From assembly GCA_029959615.1 (NCBI GenBank), contig JASCOD010000008.1, positions 124,001-188,000 of the forward strand: a stretch of DNA of 64,000 nt. The letters run 5' to 3'. The notes beneath the pieces were generated by a model, which searched no databases, was not told the origin of the DNA, and was given only the letters and a program-made list of their open reading frames with translations. This DNA comes from Flavobacteriaceae bacterium PS02338 (GTDB taxonomy: Bacteria; Bacteroidota; Bacteroidia; Sphingobacteriales; Sphingobacteriaceae). The position numbers and the translations under genes are program-made. Shown one piece after another: positions 43,584 through 53,508 of this stretch (positions are counted from its first letter, which is position 1; every line of letters begins with the position of its first letter).

Positions 43584-45881
43584 TTAAAACGGATAACCGA
43601 TGCCAATGTTTAACACTAAATTATCTTTTCTCCAGTTTTTGCTACCAAAATCTATTTCATCTAACACCCATCGCTGTCCTTTAGGTAGAAATGGTTTGCG
43701 TATAGGAAAGGCGCCATCTAGGCGGATCACAAAAATAGTGGCATCTACTCTTAAACCTACACCCGTACCAACGGCTAGTTCATCTAGCGAATTTTTCAGT
43801 TTAAAGGCAGAACCAGGTCTATCGGGGTCTTCTTTACGTAACCAAATATTTCCTGCATCCACAAACGCAGCACCATGTAGGATGCTTACTATTTTAAACC
43901 TTAGTTCAGAGTTAAGCATCATTTTGATATCTCCACCTTGGTCTGCAAAGATTGCATCGGAAGCTACTTGATGTGTTCCTGGACCTAAAGAACGTGCCCT
44001 AAATGCCCTGATGTCATTTGTTCCACCAGCAAAAAACTGACGAACAAATGGGAGTGAAGTACTTCCTCCGTAGGCATAACCATAACCAAAGTTTGCTCTA
44101 TTGGCCCAAATTAAAGTAGGAGCTACTTTGTAGTAGCTTCTCAAATCAGCCTCAACCCTTACAAATTGCGTAAGAGGAATATTAAATAGTCTTTTGTCAC
44201 CATTACTTCCGTTAGGGACAAATAAGCCCCATACATTTCCACTTGTTTCCAATCCGCCAAAGAAGTAAAGATTGTGCCTGCGTTTATCTTGCATTTGGTC
44301 GGTATAAGTAAAGTTGTAATTGCTACCAATAATGAATTGGTCTTGCAATGTGTATCTCAAACCCGGATTTTGTCTATAAAGCTCTTGCAAGGCCGGGTCA
44401 TTCTCATCTTTGTTTGAGGTGACAAGATTTACCGATGCTGGATTAAAATTATGTTCTTTAAACTGATTTTCTTTCCAATTGTAGCCATATTGTGCTCTAA
44501 AGGAATTAAGTTTATAAACGGTATCTCTACTTAATAGTTGGTAGCCTAAAGAAATAATGGTTTTAGGTGTAAACGCAGTTGTGCTTTCTGGCTTGTAAAA
44601 TGGCACAATAAATCTCGGTAAGGTTAGCTTGGCTTCTCCCGTTAACGAGTACGAATTAATGCCGCTTGATTGCCCACTGTATTGCGTTTCAAAACCGCCA
44701 CTAGCGCTAATGTCTAGCTGTTCTGCGCCTCTAAAAATATTTCTCGTAGTTTGGGTAATTTTCAATTCGGAACCAATAAAGTTATTTGATTTGTTGGTGC
44801 CGGTAACTGAAAAAGTAAGTGAGTTTTTCTTTAATGGAGTGAGATAAATATTTAGATCTAGTTGATTGTTCTTGAAACTATCTATCGGTAAAAATTCAGC
44901 TCTTACATCTTGAAATGCACCCAAATTCACCATCCTATTTAAGGATTGATTATGGTCTTTTCTATTATATCGTTCTCCTTTTTTGAAGAAAACCAATCGA
45001 TCGAAAACCCGAGATCTGTAAGTATTTCTATTATCATAAATGTTGAAATCATTATACTTTAAAGGTTCCAATTTCCTCAATATACTATCTCTTCGTAAGC
45101 TATAGCTAGGGTAGATATTGATGTTTCTAACGGTATAAGGTTTCAAAGAAGCATCTGGAGCAATGGTTTTAATACGCACATTTACGTTTACCAAATGATT
45201 GCCAATAGTACTGTCTACTTGTAAAATTAAATGCTCTGGACTGAAATAGAAATATCCGTTTTCCTTCAAGTCGTTATCAATTCTGATACGCTCATTTTTG
45301 TAGGTGTCTAAGTCATAAAAATCACCAGATTTTAAAAGTGTCTTATCCTTGTTCTGGTTAATGATATGGGTTAGGTCTCCACTATCTGGAGGAAAAGTAA
45401 TTTCATTGATTTTGTATCTAGTGCCAGTAATGGCAGTGTAAATTGCTTTTCCACGTTTTCTTTTAATTACTGTATCTCCAGTAACTTCCGCTTGTAAATA
45501 ACCTTGACTAATAAGGTAACTCTTCAATACATCATTATTGTATTTTATTTTTACCTCGCTCATTAATACAGGTGGTTCGCCCACTTTGTTACGCAGCCAA
45601 TTTCTAATCCCTTTAGGTTTTTTAGGCTCGCCAGCTAGATTATAAATGAATAATTTAGGTTTTAATCCTAAGATGGATTTATTTGGACGAGGACGGGTTT
45701 TTGCTTCTAGTTGCTTTTTTACCTGTTTTTCATTGGCAATTTTTCCAGCTGTATCTGGATTGATTTTTACCTCTGCGCCTTTATAAAGATTTTGTCCAGG
45801 CTTTAAATACCTCGTGTTGCTGCAATTGGCAAAAATTGAACATGCCAATGTGAAAGCCGCTATCTTAATTAGTTTTCTCAT
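43584..45881 (-). CDS. tamL: TamL-type lipoprotein, Omp85-family outer-membrane assembly protein
   Basis: The product has about 765 residues from the ATG at 45881; another ATG at 45902 would add seven residues before the signal peptide. The signal ends in a lipobox (CSIFANC then SNTRYL), then POTRA-like domains and a C-terminal beta barrel with the Omp85 ending pattern FRLDGAFPIRKPF and NLVLNIGIGYPF. TamL replaces TamA in Bacteroidota and works with TamB in putting outer-membrane proteins or lipids in place. Its start overlaps the end of tamB by 17 bases. Confidence 0.82.
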   Translation of the reverse strand: MRKLIKIAAFTLACSIFANCSNTRYLKPGQNLYKGAEVKINPDTAGKIANEKQVKKQLEAKTRPRPNKSILGLKPKLFIYNLAGEPKKPKGIRNWLRNKVGEPPVLMSEVKIKYNNDVLKSYLISQGYLQAEVTGDTVIKRKRGKAIYTAITGTRYKINEITFPPDSGDLTHIINQNKDKTLLKSGDFYDLDTYKNERIRIDNDLKENGYFYFSPEHLILQVDSTIGNHLVNVNVRIKTIAPDASLKPYTVRNINIYPSYSLRRDSILRKLEPLKYNDFNIYDNRNTYRSRVFDRLVFFKKGERYNRKDHNQSLNRMVNLGAFQDVRAEFLPIDSFKNNQLDLNIYLTPLKKNSLTFSVTGTNKSNNFIGSELKITQTTRNIFRGAEQLDISASGGFETQYSGQSSGINSYSLTGEAKLTLPRFIVPFYKPESTTAFTPKTIISLGYQLLSRDTVYKLNSFRAQYGYNWKENQFKEHNFNPASVNLVTSNKDENDPALQELYRQNPGLRYTLQDQFIIGSNYNFTYTDQMQDKRRHNLYFFGGLETSGNVWGLFVPNGSNGDKRLFNIPLTQFVRVEADLRSYYKVAPTLIWANRANFGYGYAYGGSTSLPFVRQFFAGGTNDIRAFRARSLGPGTHQVASDAIFADQGGDIKMMLNSELRFKIVSILHGAAFVDAGNIWLRKEDPDRPGSAFKLKNSLDELAVGTGVGLRVDATIFVIRLDGAFPIRKPFLPKGQRWVLDEIDFGSKNWRKDNLVLNIGIGYPF

Positions 45882-48800
45882 TTTTTGGTCTTTGTTCAAC
45901 ATTGTCTTTAGCTCTATTTCTACGTTTTTGGAATATTTCTTTGAATCTATTATAGTCTACTACAAGGGTAAAACCTAATCCGGTTTCTACAATTTGCCCT
46001 TCTACCACACTTTCTGTTTGGTTTCGTCTGTAAGCCCTTAGACGATAACGGCCATCTCTTGAAAGTGCATATTCAATATTTACATTATCAGCAATGCTTG
46101 TTGCATCTTGATTTGCTTGTTGTGGTCCTTCTAAAGCAAATGAGCTACCTACCGTTACGGTTAATCTATCATTCAATAATTTCTTGGAGATGCCTAATTC
46201 TAAATCAGTTTTTTGCTCTAAGCTACCTGTTGAATAATCTTCTGAAGAGTTAACACCGAAATTCAAATCAACTCCCTGGATTAAATCCGATGCCAAATTG
46301 TTTAATTGTTCGGTAAGTAATTTGCTCACACTAGAGCGGGCTAGGGTAGAAACTCCACCACCGCCACCAGCTAAACTTTGGAATGGATTGTTAGCGATAA
46401 ATCTGTTGAGTGCCAACAAAGCAAAAACTTGTTTGTTAAGTTCGTTCTCTTCTCTATTTACTGTTTGTAATCTGGTATAAGCTAAGCTTCCAATTTCAGT
46501 ACCACGTTCGTTTTCTGGTAAATCAATTTTAAATGAAATGATTGGTTTCAGTAATTCGCCCTTCATATAAAGGTAAACCTGAAAAGGCATTTTCGTTTTC
46601 GCTTGTACTAATTCAGGTTGATTTAGTAAATCTATAGGGGCAGCATTTACTTCATACAGCGCAGTTAAATTTACATTTGCTTCGGTTGGTTCCCCAGTCC
46701 AAATAATGGTACTTCCTTTTACTAATTTAAAAGGTTTTTTACCCAAAGGACCAACAGATAAACTGTAAGACCCATCTACAATTTCGTAACGGCCAGTCAT
46801 GCTAATTTTGCCACTTGGATCGATGGTTGCATTTAAATCTGCATCACCTTTTACGGTAAGCATATCGCCATTCGCCGGATCTACCACTACGTTCAATTCT
46901 GCTGCAGGGTCTACATTAATATCGGCTACCAGGTTAATTCCTTTAATTGGCGATTTGCTGATACTGTCTGCTTTCAGATCCCTTTGTCCGTTAAACGGTG
47001 GTGCATCAGCGTCTATAAATTGTACAATTCCTTCTTGGTCAATAACCGATGGATCGTTAACTGGCATCGCAAAATAGAATTTTGTTCCTTTTTCTACGGT
47101 TACATTCATGTTAACGTCGGGTTGGTTTAGATTACCGCGAACGCGAATATTACTGCTCAGGTAAACCGTACCGTAAATCATATCGTTGTCTTGAGCGGTA
47201 GAATTCATTACTCTAAAGTTGTCGGTTTTGATATCTAAGCCGAAGCTGATGTTGCTGAAATCACTAGTGTTGATTGAACCATTAATCGTTGCTTTTTTGT
47301 TCAGTGAATCCACTAACGTGAAATTATTAAAGCGAATGCCTTGATTGTTAAAAGCGATTTCTTGGGTTGGAATGGTAAAATAAGAATTGATATAAGCAAT
47401 TCTTAATCCTGCATCGTTAAATTTCAATGCCCCCAAAATCTGAGGTTTGGTTAGTTCTCCCTTTACCGTAAAAGCACCCGAAATGGTTCCTTTCCCCTCT
47501 TTAATCTGTCCCGCACTTACACTTTCGATCTCTCGCAAATCAATTCTGCCAATGTTTACATTCAGGTCTAGACTACTTTGTGGTGCAGTATAATAGAAGC
47601 CTTTAGCAGATAGCTCATGTACGCCTTTTAGACTGACATCTACTTCAAAAGCATTTTCCGTATTGTTATTAACGATGGCTTTTAAATCGCCCAATTCATC
47701 TTTTTGATAGCGTAGTTTATTGATTGTTAAATCTGCTTCGAATTTCGGGTTAGAAACCAAATCTTTTACATCTACCGTTCCATTGATTGCTCCGCCCACT
47801 AGTGCGGTGTCAGTTTCAGCAAATTTCATTAAGGTCTCTATCTGAAAGTTTTTGAATTCTACCTTCAAGGGCGAATTAGGTTGATTAGAAGTGCTGTTGA
47901 TACTTAATAGTTGCGAACCTTGGCTGATGTTGAATTGATGTGCCAGAATTCCAGATTCGCCAAATTGAATATAGTTTTCAGGAGCTACCGTCCATTTTTC
48001 ATAATCTAGCATCAGCTTGCCAGGATCTAAATTAAAACGAAAATCTTTATTGATCGATTGGAAAATACCTGCGATCACATATTTATTTTTGCGCTGTCTA
48101 TCACGTAAGAAGACATTTAAATCCAATTTATTGTCGGCTGCTGCGCCAGAAATCTCCGTATTAAACAACGCAATGGAGGTGTTTTGAATGCTGTTTACAA
48201 ACAACCTGTAGTTTAACTTTTCTGCATCATTATTAACATTTAATTTAATGCTATCGAGATTGATGCCATTGTAAGTTACTTTTGGAAAAATAGCATTTAT
48301 CAACAGACTGTCTTTCTCCGTATCTATTAATCCATTAATTCTAGAAGGAGAGAAGGTAGTTAATGCAGGAACAAAATCTTGTAAAAACTTTGGGTTGTAA
48401 ATGTTTGCTGTAAAGCGAATGCGCTGCGGCGGTATCTTGGTTACTTGGCCAAACTCATAATATTTGTTGATCTGGTTAATAATCGCACTCCCCACTTTAC
48501 TCAATTGGTATTTCCCATCAACTGTCGCACTTATTAGTTCCGACTTTAGTACCAACTTGTTTTCTGTAGCGGTTGATAACGCATTTAATTGGATGGTATC
48601 TACGTTGAATTTCTTGCCTTCTTTTACTAATTGTAAGCCTGTTGCAAATACATCTCCGTTTAAGTAATCTACATCTGCAGTTTTAATATCTGCTTTAATA
48701 TTCCCTGCAAACCTAAATTCGGTTTTGCTAAAGTTTAGTTTTTGTAAGTCGATTTGTTTAAGTGCAATATTGGCTTTTACCGCTGGATATTTGCCCGCTA

Positions 48801-50862
48801 AATTAGCGTTAGCCGTTAATTCAAAATTAACGTTGCTATCTGGCATATTACCTTTAATAGCTATTTTTTGATTAACGTAATTGCCAGATAACTTGAGGTT
48901 GCGGTAGTTGTATTTGTTATAGTAAGCACTCAATACAGTGGCGTTAAATTGTGCATTGATTTTCTTAGGATCTAAACCTGTTCCTGCCACATCTGCTTTT
49001 GCAGAAACTCTGCCTAAAGTTGGTTGTTGTTTAAGTAATTTACCTACGTTAAAGTTATTTAAACTGACAGCTGCTTTGTACTTTTCTTTGCCTTTCGGGC
49101 CGTTCATATTAGCAGCTAAAACTGCAGAACCCATATCCGATCTTACATTCAAATTCGTTGTAAAGTCGGTCATTGAACCTTTGAATTTCCCATTTGCTTC
49201 AATTACATTAGGTAATTCTATACTTGCTGGTAATGATTTTTTGGGTACTACACTTAAAATATCGTTCTTAGTGATATGCACTTTCTTGATGTTCAAATCT
49301 AAGAATGCTTTGTTTAAATCTGTAATGTTATTAGCTTTTCCGTTAACGTCAATTTGTGTGTTTTTTAAACCACTAATCTTCAATTTCGGAATGTTCAATC
49401 GGTTTAAGTAACCATCTACTTTTGCATCCACTTTTATCTTTTGATTGGTGTATTGCAGAGGTAAGGCATTACTGAAAAAAGTAGCATCTTTTAGCCCAAT
49501 AGTTGTATTCTTTAATTCTATCGCTAATTTTACTCGCTCCGGATTTTTAGTCAAATCATCCAAGGAAGTGAAGGTTAATTCGGTTGCATTTTCGATGCTC
49601 GTGTTAGGTGTTTTTAAAACGAAGTCGGTTAGCTTAATCTGCTTATCGTTATAAATAGCATCTCCTCTCAAAGTATTCAGTACAAAGCCACTTTTGTCGC
49701 TCAATGAACCATTTTTAACTTTCGCAGTAATGCCTTTACTACTGTAGTTGATATCTTCTGCGCCTAAGTTTAAACCTTTAATGTTTAAATGGTTAAAGTC
49801 AATTCCTTTTTTCAGTGGCTTAACACCTAGGTTATCAAATTGTAATTGATTGTTGATGAGGTCAATTTTTTTGATAACCAATGCCAATGAAGATTGCTCC
49901 GCAACAACAGTATCTTTTACTTTATCTAAATCATTGCTAGGTGCTGGTTTAAATGCGAATTTAATGAATGAGTTTGCTAATTCTGCATTGTCCGTTGTGT
50001 AACTTCCGTTAGTTAAATCGACCTTTAAGTTGTTGAAATGTAGTTTGTTTACGTTTGCTACTGCATTGGTGGTGGTCAATTGGTCGTCGTAATTAACTTT
50101 AACATTGTTGAACTCGAACTTTTGCACCTCTATTGTAGGTAGTTTGCCTTGTTCTTTTTGGGTACTATCAATGCTATTGGTTAAATGTTGTACTAATTGG
50201 GTTAATGGCTTTTGCTGTAAATAAAATAGAGAAGTGTTATTAACTGCGAAGTTTTTAATCACATATTTTTGGTTCACTAAATCGAAATCCTTAATGTTGG
50301 TTTCCAGCTTACCAAGATAAAATTTAACATTATTTCCGGCTACATCATCTCTGTAAGTAAGTCCTATATCTTCAAAACGCACTTTGTCTACAGAAAATTT
50401 TAGGGTAGAAGTGGTGTCTTTCTCTACTTTTTCATCCGGTTTTTTCTGGTCACTTACAAATGCGTCTACCAAGAAAGAAAAGTTGAAGGTCGTATCCGGG
50501 TTAATACGTTTAACATTGGCTCTGATGCCTTTTAATTCGATATAATTCACTTCAACTGTATTTTTTAACAGCTTAAATAAACTAATGTCTACCTGTAGTT
50601 TTTCTGCATAAAGTAAGGTGTCTTTGTTTAAATCTTCGATGTAAAATTTATTAAGGACTACATCTTTCGGAAGTGCAATTTTGATGCTTTCTAGTCTTAC
50701 TTCCGTTTTAGTTTTGTTTTTGAGATAGCTAATGGCTTTATCCTTTACGAAATTTTGTACTGCGGGTATATTTAAAGAGAATGCAATTAGCACTACTAGT
50801 AAAATTATACTAGTAATTATCCATAAAATGATTTTAAGACCTTTTCTAAAATATTTATTCAA
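45865..50862 (-). CDS. tamB: TamB/DUF490-type translocation and assembly protein
   Basis: The 1,665-residue product has an N-terminal membrane anchor (residues 8-30, LKIILWIITSIILLVVLI) and a very long beta-rich periplasmic body with AsmA/DUF490 character. The C-terminal region carries the TamB pattern (YSLSVGPLGKKPFKLVKGST, then ERGTEIGSLAYTRLQTV). It forms a hydrophobic groove spanning the periplasm and pairs with TamL. The only plausible start is TTG, as no ATG precedes the membrane helix. Confidence 0.85.
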   Translation of the reverse strand: MNKYFRKGLKIILWIITSIILLVVLIAFSLNIPAVQNFVKDKAISYLKNKTKTEVRLESIKIALPKDVVLNKFYIEDLNKDTLLYAEKLQVDISLFKLLKNTVEVNYIELKGIRANVKRINPDTTFNFSFLVDAFVSDQKKPDEKVEKDTTSTLKFSVDKVRFEDIGLTYRDDVAGNNVKFYLGKLETNIKDFDLVNQKYVIKNFAVNNTSLFYLQQKPLTQLVQHLTNSIDSTQKEQGKLPTIEVQKFEFNNVKVNYDDQLTTTNAVANVNKLHFNNLKVDLTNGSYTTDNAELANSFIKFAFKPAPSNDLDKVKDTVVAEQSSLALVIKKIDLINNQLQFDNLGVKPLKKGIDFNHLNIKGLNLGAEDINYSSKGITAKVKNGSLSDKSGFVLNTLRGDAIYNDKQIKLTDFVLKTPNTSIENATELTFTSLDDLTKNPERVKLAIELKNTTIGLKDATFFSNALPLQYTNQKIKVDAKVDGYLNRLNIPKLKISGLKNTQIDVNGKANNITDLNKAFLDLNIKKVHITKNDILSVVPKKSLPASIELPNVIEANGKFKGSMTDFTTNLNVRSDMGSAVLAANMNGPKGKEKYKAAVSLNNFNVGKLLKQQPTLGRVSAKADVAGTGLDPKKINAQFNATVLSAYYNKYNYRNLKLSGNYVNQKIAIKGNMPDSNVNFELTANANLAGKYPAVKANIALKQIDLQKLNFSKTEFRFAGNIKADIKTADVDYLNGDVFATGLQLVKEGKKFNVDTIQLNALSTATENKLVLKSELISATVDGKYQLSKVGSAIINQINKYYEFGQVTKIPPQRIRFTANIYNPKFLQDFVPALTTFSPSRINGLIDTEKDSLLINAIFPKVTYNGINLDSIKLNVNNDAEKLNYRLFVNSIQNTSIALFNTEISGAAADNKLDLNVFLRDRQRKNKYVIAGIFQSINKDFRFNLDPGKLMLDYEKWTVAPENYIQFGESGILAHQFNISQGSQLLSINSTSNQPNSPLKVEFKNFQIETLMKFAETDTALVGGAINGTVDVKDLVSNPKFEADLTINKLRYQKDELGDLKAIVNNNTENAFEVDVSLKGVHELSAKGFYYTAPQSSLDLNVNIGRIDLREIESVSAGQIKEGKGTISGAFTVKGELTKPQILGALKFNDAGLRIAYINSYFTIPTQEIAFNNQGIRFNNFTLVDSLNKKATINGSINTSDFSNISFGLDIKTDNFRVMNSTAQDNDMIYGTVYLSSNIRVRGNLNQPDVNMNVTVEKGTKFYFAMPVNDPSVIDQEGIVQFIDADAPPFNGQRDLKADSISKSPIKGINLVADINVDPAAELNVVVDPANGDMLTVKGDADLNATIDPSGKISMTGRYEIVDGSYSLSVGPLGKKPFKLVKGSTIIWTGEPTEANVNLTALYEVNAAPIDLLNQPELVQAKTKMPFQVYLYMKGELLKPIISFKIDLPENERGTEIGSLAYTRLQTVNREENELNKQVFALLALNRFIANNPFQSLAGGGGGVSTLARSSVSKLLTEQLNNLASDLIQGVDLNFGVNSSEDYSTGSLEQKTDLELGISKKLLNDRLTVTVGSSFALEGPQQANQDATSIADNVNIEYALSRDGRYRLRAYRRNQTESVVEGQIVETGLGFTLVVDYNRFKEIFQKRRNRAKDNVEQRPKNEKTN

Positions 50863-51021
50863 GTGAGATTAATTTTTTGATGGTTCAAGATAATTATTTA
50901 TTTAAAAAGTGGCTTACCACTAGTGAATCAAACAACGAATAATGAAGAAAGTTTTAATAATAGGTGGCGAGATATAGCGTATTTGTACAGATTTATTAAT
51001 TCTAATTTGTATGTTTAATTT

Positions 51022-51513
51022 ATGCAAGTACTCGATTTTAAAATCACATACGAAACTTACGGAAATGTAAATGAGCTTTCTGTTGAAGACAAGCTGTTGT
51101 GTATAAGGGCAGAGGAGGCACTAAAGACCTCTTATTCGCCATATTCTAAGTTTAAAGTAGGCACAGCAATTCAACTCGCCGACGGAGAAGTAGTTTTAGG
51201 AAGTAATCAGGAAAATGTTGCTTATCCATCTGGATTGTGCGCCGAAAGAGTGGCGCTTTTCGCTATTGGTTCGTCAAAACCTAGTGCTGTAGTAGCTACT
51301 ATGGCAATTACAGCTTACACCGAAAACTTCGATATTAAAAACCCAGTTACTTCATGTGGTGCTTGTTTGCAGGTAATGGCAGAATTTGAGCAAAGGCAAA
51401 AATCACCAATTGCGGTAATATTCTATTGCCTAAATGGACAGATCATTAAAGTAAATGGAATAAAAAGTTTATTGCCATTTGTTTTTGTAGAAGATCGCTT
51501 AGCAAACGCTTAA
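51022..51513 (+). CDS. cdd: cytidine deaminase
   Basis: The 163-residue product has the zinc site of cytidine deaminases: Cys73-Ala-Glu75 (catalytic Glu) in SGLCAERVALF and Cys112/Cys115 in SCGACLQVM. The Glu/Asn loop YSPYSKFKVGTAI lies before. It converts cytidine or deoxycytidine to uridine in pyrimidine salvage. The ATG at 51022 gives an N-terminus of normal length. Confidence 0.93.
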   Translation: MQVLDFKITYETYGNVNELSVEDKLLCIRAEEALKTSYSPYSKFKVGTAIQLADGEVVLGSNQENVAYPSGLCAERVALFAIGSSKPSAVVATMAITAYTENFDIKNPVTSCGACLQVMAEFEQRQKSPIAVIFYCLNGQIIKVNGIKSLLPFVFVEDRLANA

Positions 51514-51764
51514 AAGAAATTCATAGGTAGATGAGAGAGGTTAATCGCGACTTTCGTTTAACGTAGGTAGATGATAGCTAACATAAGCAGATGAGAATGC
51601 TAGGTTTTTATTCTTAGGTTACTCCTTTTATCTCTAAAAATGTGCCGCATTCGTTAAGCCCCTTTTTTATGTTATGGAAGTGGATATTTCACTATCTGTC
51701 AAATTTTAATGTGGTATTTTTTCCCCGAAGGCAGTAAAAATGGGTTTTCTTTTCCTAAACTTTC

Positions 51765-51772
51765 TATCTTTA
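51765..51772 (+). promoter_or_regulatory. possible -7 element TATCTTTA before the amidohydrolase gene
   Basis: The sequence fits TAnnTTTG except for the last base and lies 26 bases before the ATG. No clear -33 element is seen. Confidence 0.3.
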
Positions 51773-51797
51773 AATAAGGAAACTTAAATAACATTAC

Positions 51798-53459
51798 ATG
51801 ATAAAAATTAAGGTATTGCTACTTGCTATAATATCAGTATTGTCAATTGCCTGTAATCGTAAAAAAGCGGATTTGTTAATTTATAATGCTCAAATTTATA
51901 CTGTAAATGATGCTTTTGAAATTGTACAAGCAATAGCCATCAAAGATGGAAAGATTTTAGCTTTAGGTAGTTCATCAGCCATTAGAGAGCAATATCCAGC
52001 TACGGAGTCTGTAGATGCTAATGGTAAAGTGGTTTATCCTGGATTTATTGATGCCCACGCCCATTTTTTTGGGTATGCTGAAAGTTTGAACAACGCAAAT
52101 TTAACTGATTCTAGATCGTGGGATGAGGTATTGGATAAATTACAAGACTTTGCAAAAAATAAAACTGAGGGCTGGCTAACTGGTAGGGGTTGGGATCAAA
52201 ATGATTGGCCTGATAAGCAATTTCCTACTAAAGAAAAATTAGACGAATTATTTCCCGATAGGCCCGTGTTGTTGACCCGTATTGATGGGCATGCTGCAAT
52301 TGCTAATCAGAAAGCATTGGATGCTGCAGGAATTACCAAAGCATATGATTTAACTGGCGGTGAGATAATCACTAAAGATGGAAAAATAACAGGTGTGTTG
52401 ATTGACAATGCCGTTGATTTGGTATCGCACAAAATTCCAGATCTTACTAAAGAACAAATGAAGAAGCTCTTGCTACAAGCGCAGGACAATTGTTTTGCAG
52501 TGGGATTAACCACTATTGATGATTGTGGCTTAAGTAAGGATGCTGTTGAAGGGATAGAGAAACTTCAAGAGAAAGAAGATTTGAAAATGCGTTTTTATGT
52601 GATGCTCTCCGACAATGAACATAATTATGATTACTTGACCAAAAGAGGAGCCATTAAAACAGATCGATTAAATGTCCGGTCATTTAAGGTATATGCAGAC
52701 GGAGCTTTGGGTTCTCGAGGAGCTTGTTTATTGCAGCCATACAATGATATGAAAGATAAAAAAGGTTTTTTGTTGAGTGATCTTGCTCACTTTGAGAATG
52801 CAGCAAAAAAGATTAATCAGCATAATTTCCAAATGTGTACACATGCTATCGGAGATTCTGCTAATCGAGCGATCTTAAAGATATACAATAAAATTTTGGG
52901 ACCTAATAATGATAAGCGTTGGCGTATCGAACATGCGCAAGTAGTGAATGAAAAAGATTTTGAACTTTTTGGGAAAGCTAAAATAGTTCCGTCTGTGCAA
53001 CCAACTCACGCCACATCAGATATGTATTGGGCACAAGAACGATTGGGCAAAAATAGAATGAAAGGAGCTTATGCCTACAAACAATTGTTGCGTCAAAATG
53101 GTTGGATACCCTTGGGAACAGATTTTCCAGTAGAACAAATTAATCCAATGCTTACATTTTATGCTTCAACAATAAGGAAAGATGCCAATCACTATCCTGA
53201 AGGAGGTTTCCAGATAGAGGATGCCCTAACACCCGAAGAAACTTTGAAAGGGATGACAATCTGGGCGGCGAAAGCAAATTTTGAAGAAAACGAAAAAGGT
53301 AGTTTAGAAGTTGGTAAATTCGCCGACTTTGTGATAATGGAGACCGATATTTTGAAAGCAAATGCGGATCAAATTTTAAAAAATAAAGTAATTAGAACTT
53401 ACGTTAATGGAGAAAAAGTTTATGAATCCATTGCGATTTCCAAAAATCAAAAAAAATAA
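51798..53459 (+). CDS. amidohydrolase lipoprotein, YtcJ-like
   Basis: The 553-residue product has a lipobox at Cys19 (SVLSIAC then NRK). The amidohydrolase fold has the metal ligands His86 and His88 in GFIDAHAHF, and further motifs EHAQ and GTDFPV. YtcJ-type enzymes hydrolyse amide or urea-like bonds in unknown natural substrates. Export and lipid anchoring suggest work on external substrates. A serine-hydrolase gene follows after 49 bases and may be in the same unit. Confidence 0.85.
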   Translation: MIKIKVLLLAIISVLSIACNRKKADLLIYNAQIYTVNDAFEIVQAIAIKDGKILALGSSSAIREQYPATESVDANGKVVYPGFIDAHAHFFGYAESLNNANLTDSRSWDEVLDKLQDFAKNKTEGWLTGRGWDQNDWPDKQFPTKEKLDELFPDRPVLLTRIDGHAAIANQKALDAAGITKAYDLTGGEIITKDGKITGVLIDNAVDLVSHKIPDLTKEQMKKLLLQAQDNCFAVGLTTIDDCGLSKDAVEGIEKLQEKEDLKMRFYVMLSDNEHNYDYLTKRGAIKTDRLNVRSFKVYADGALGSRGACLLQPYNDMKDKKGFLLSDLAHFENAAKKINQHNFQMCTHAIGDSANRAILKIYNKILGPNNDKRWRIEHAQVVNEKDFELFGKAKIVPSVQPTHATSDMYWAQERLGKNRMKGAYAYKQLLRQNGWIPLGTDFPVEQINPMLTFYASTIRKDANHYPEGGFQIEDALTPEETLKGMTIWAAKANFEENEKGSLEVGKFADFVIMETDILKANADQILKNKVIRTYVNGEKVYESIAISKNQKK

Positions 53460-53508
53460 AAAAAACAAATTGCGATAGCTTCATCGCATTGAAAATAAAC
53501 TTAAACTG

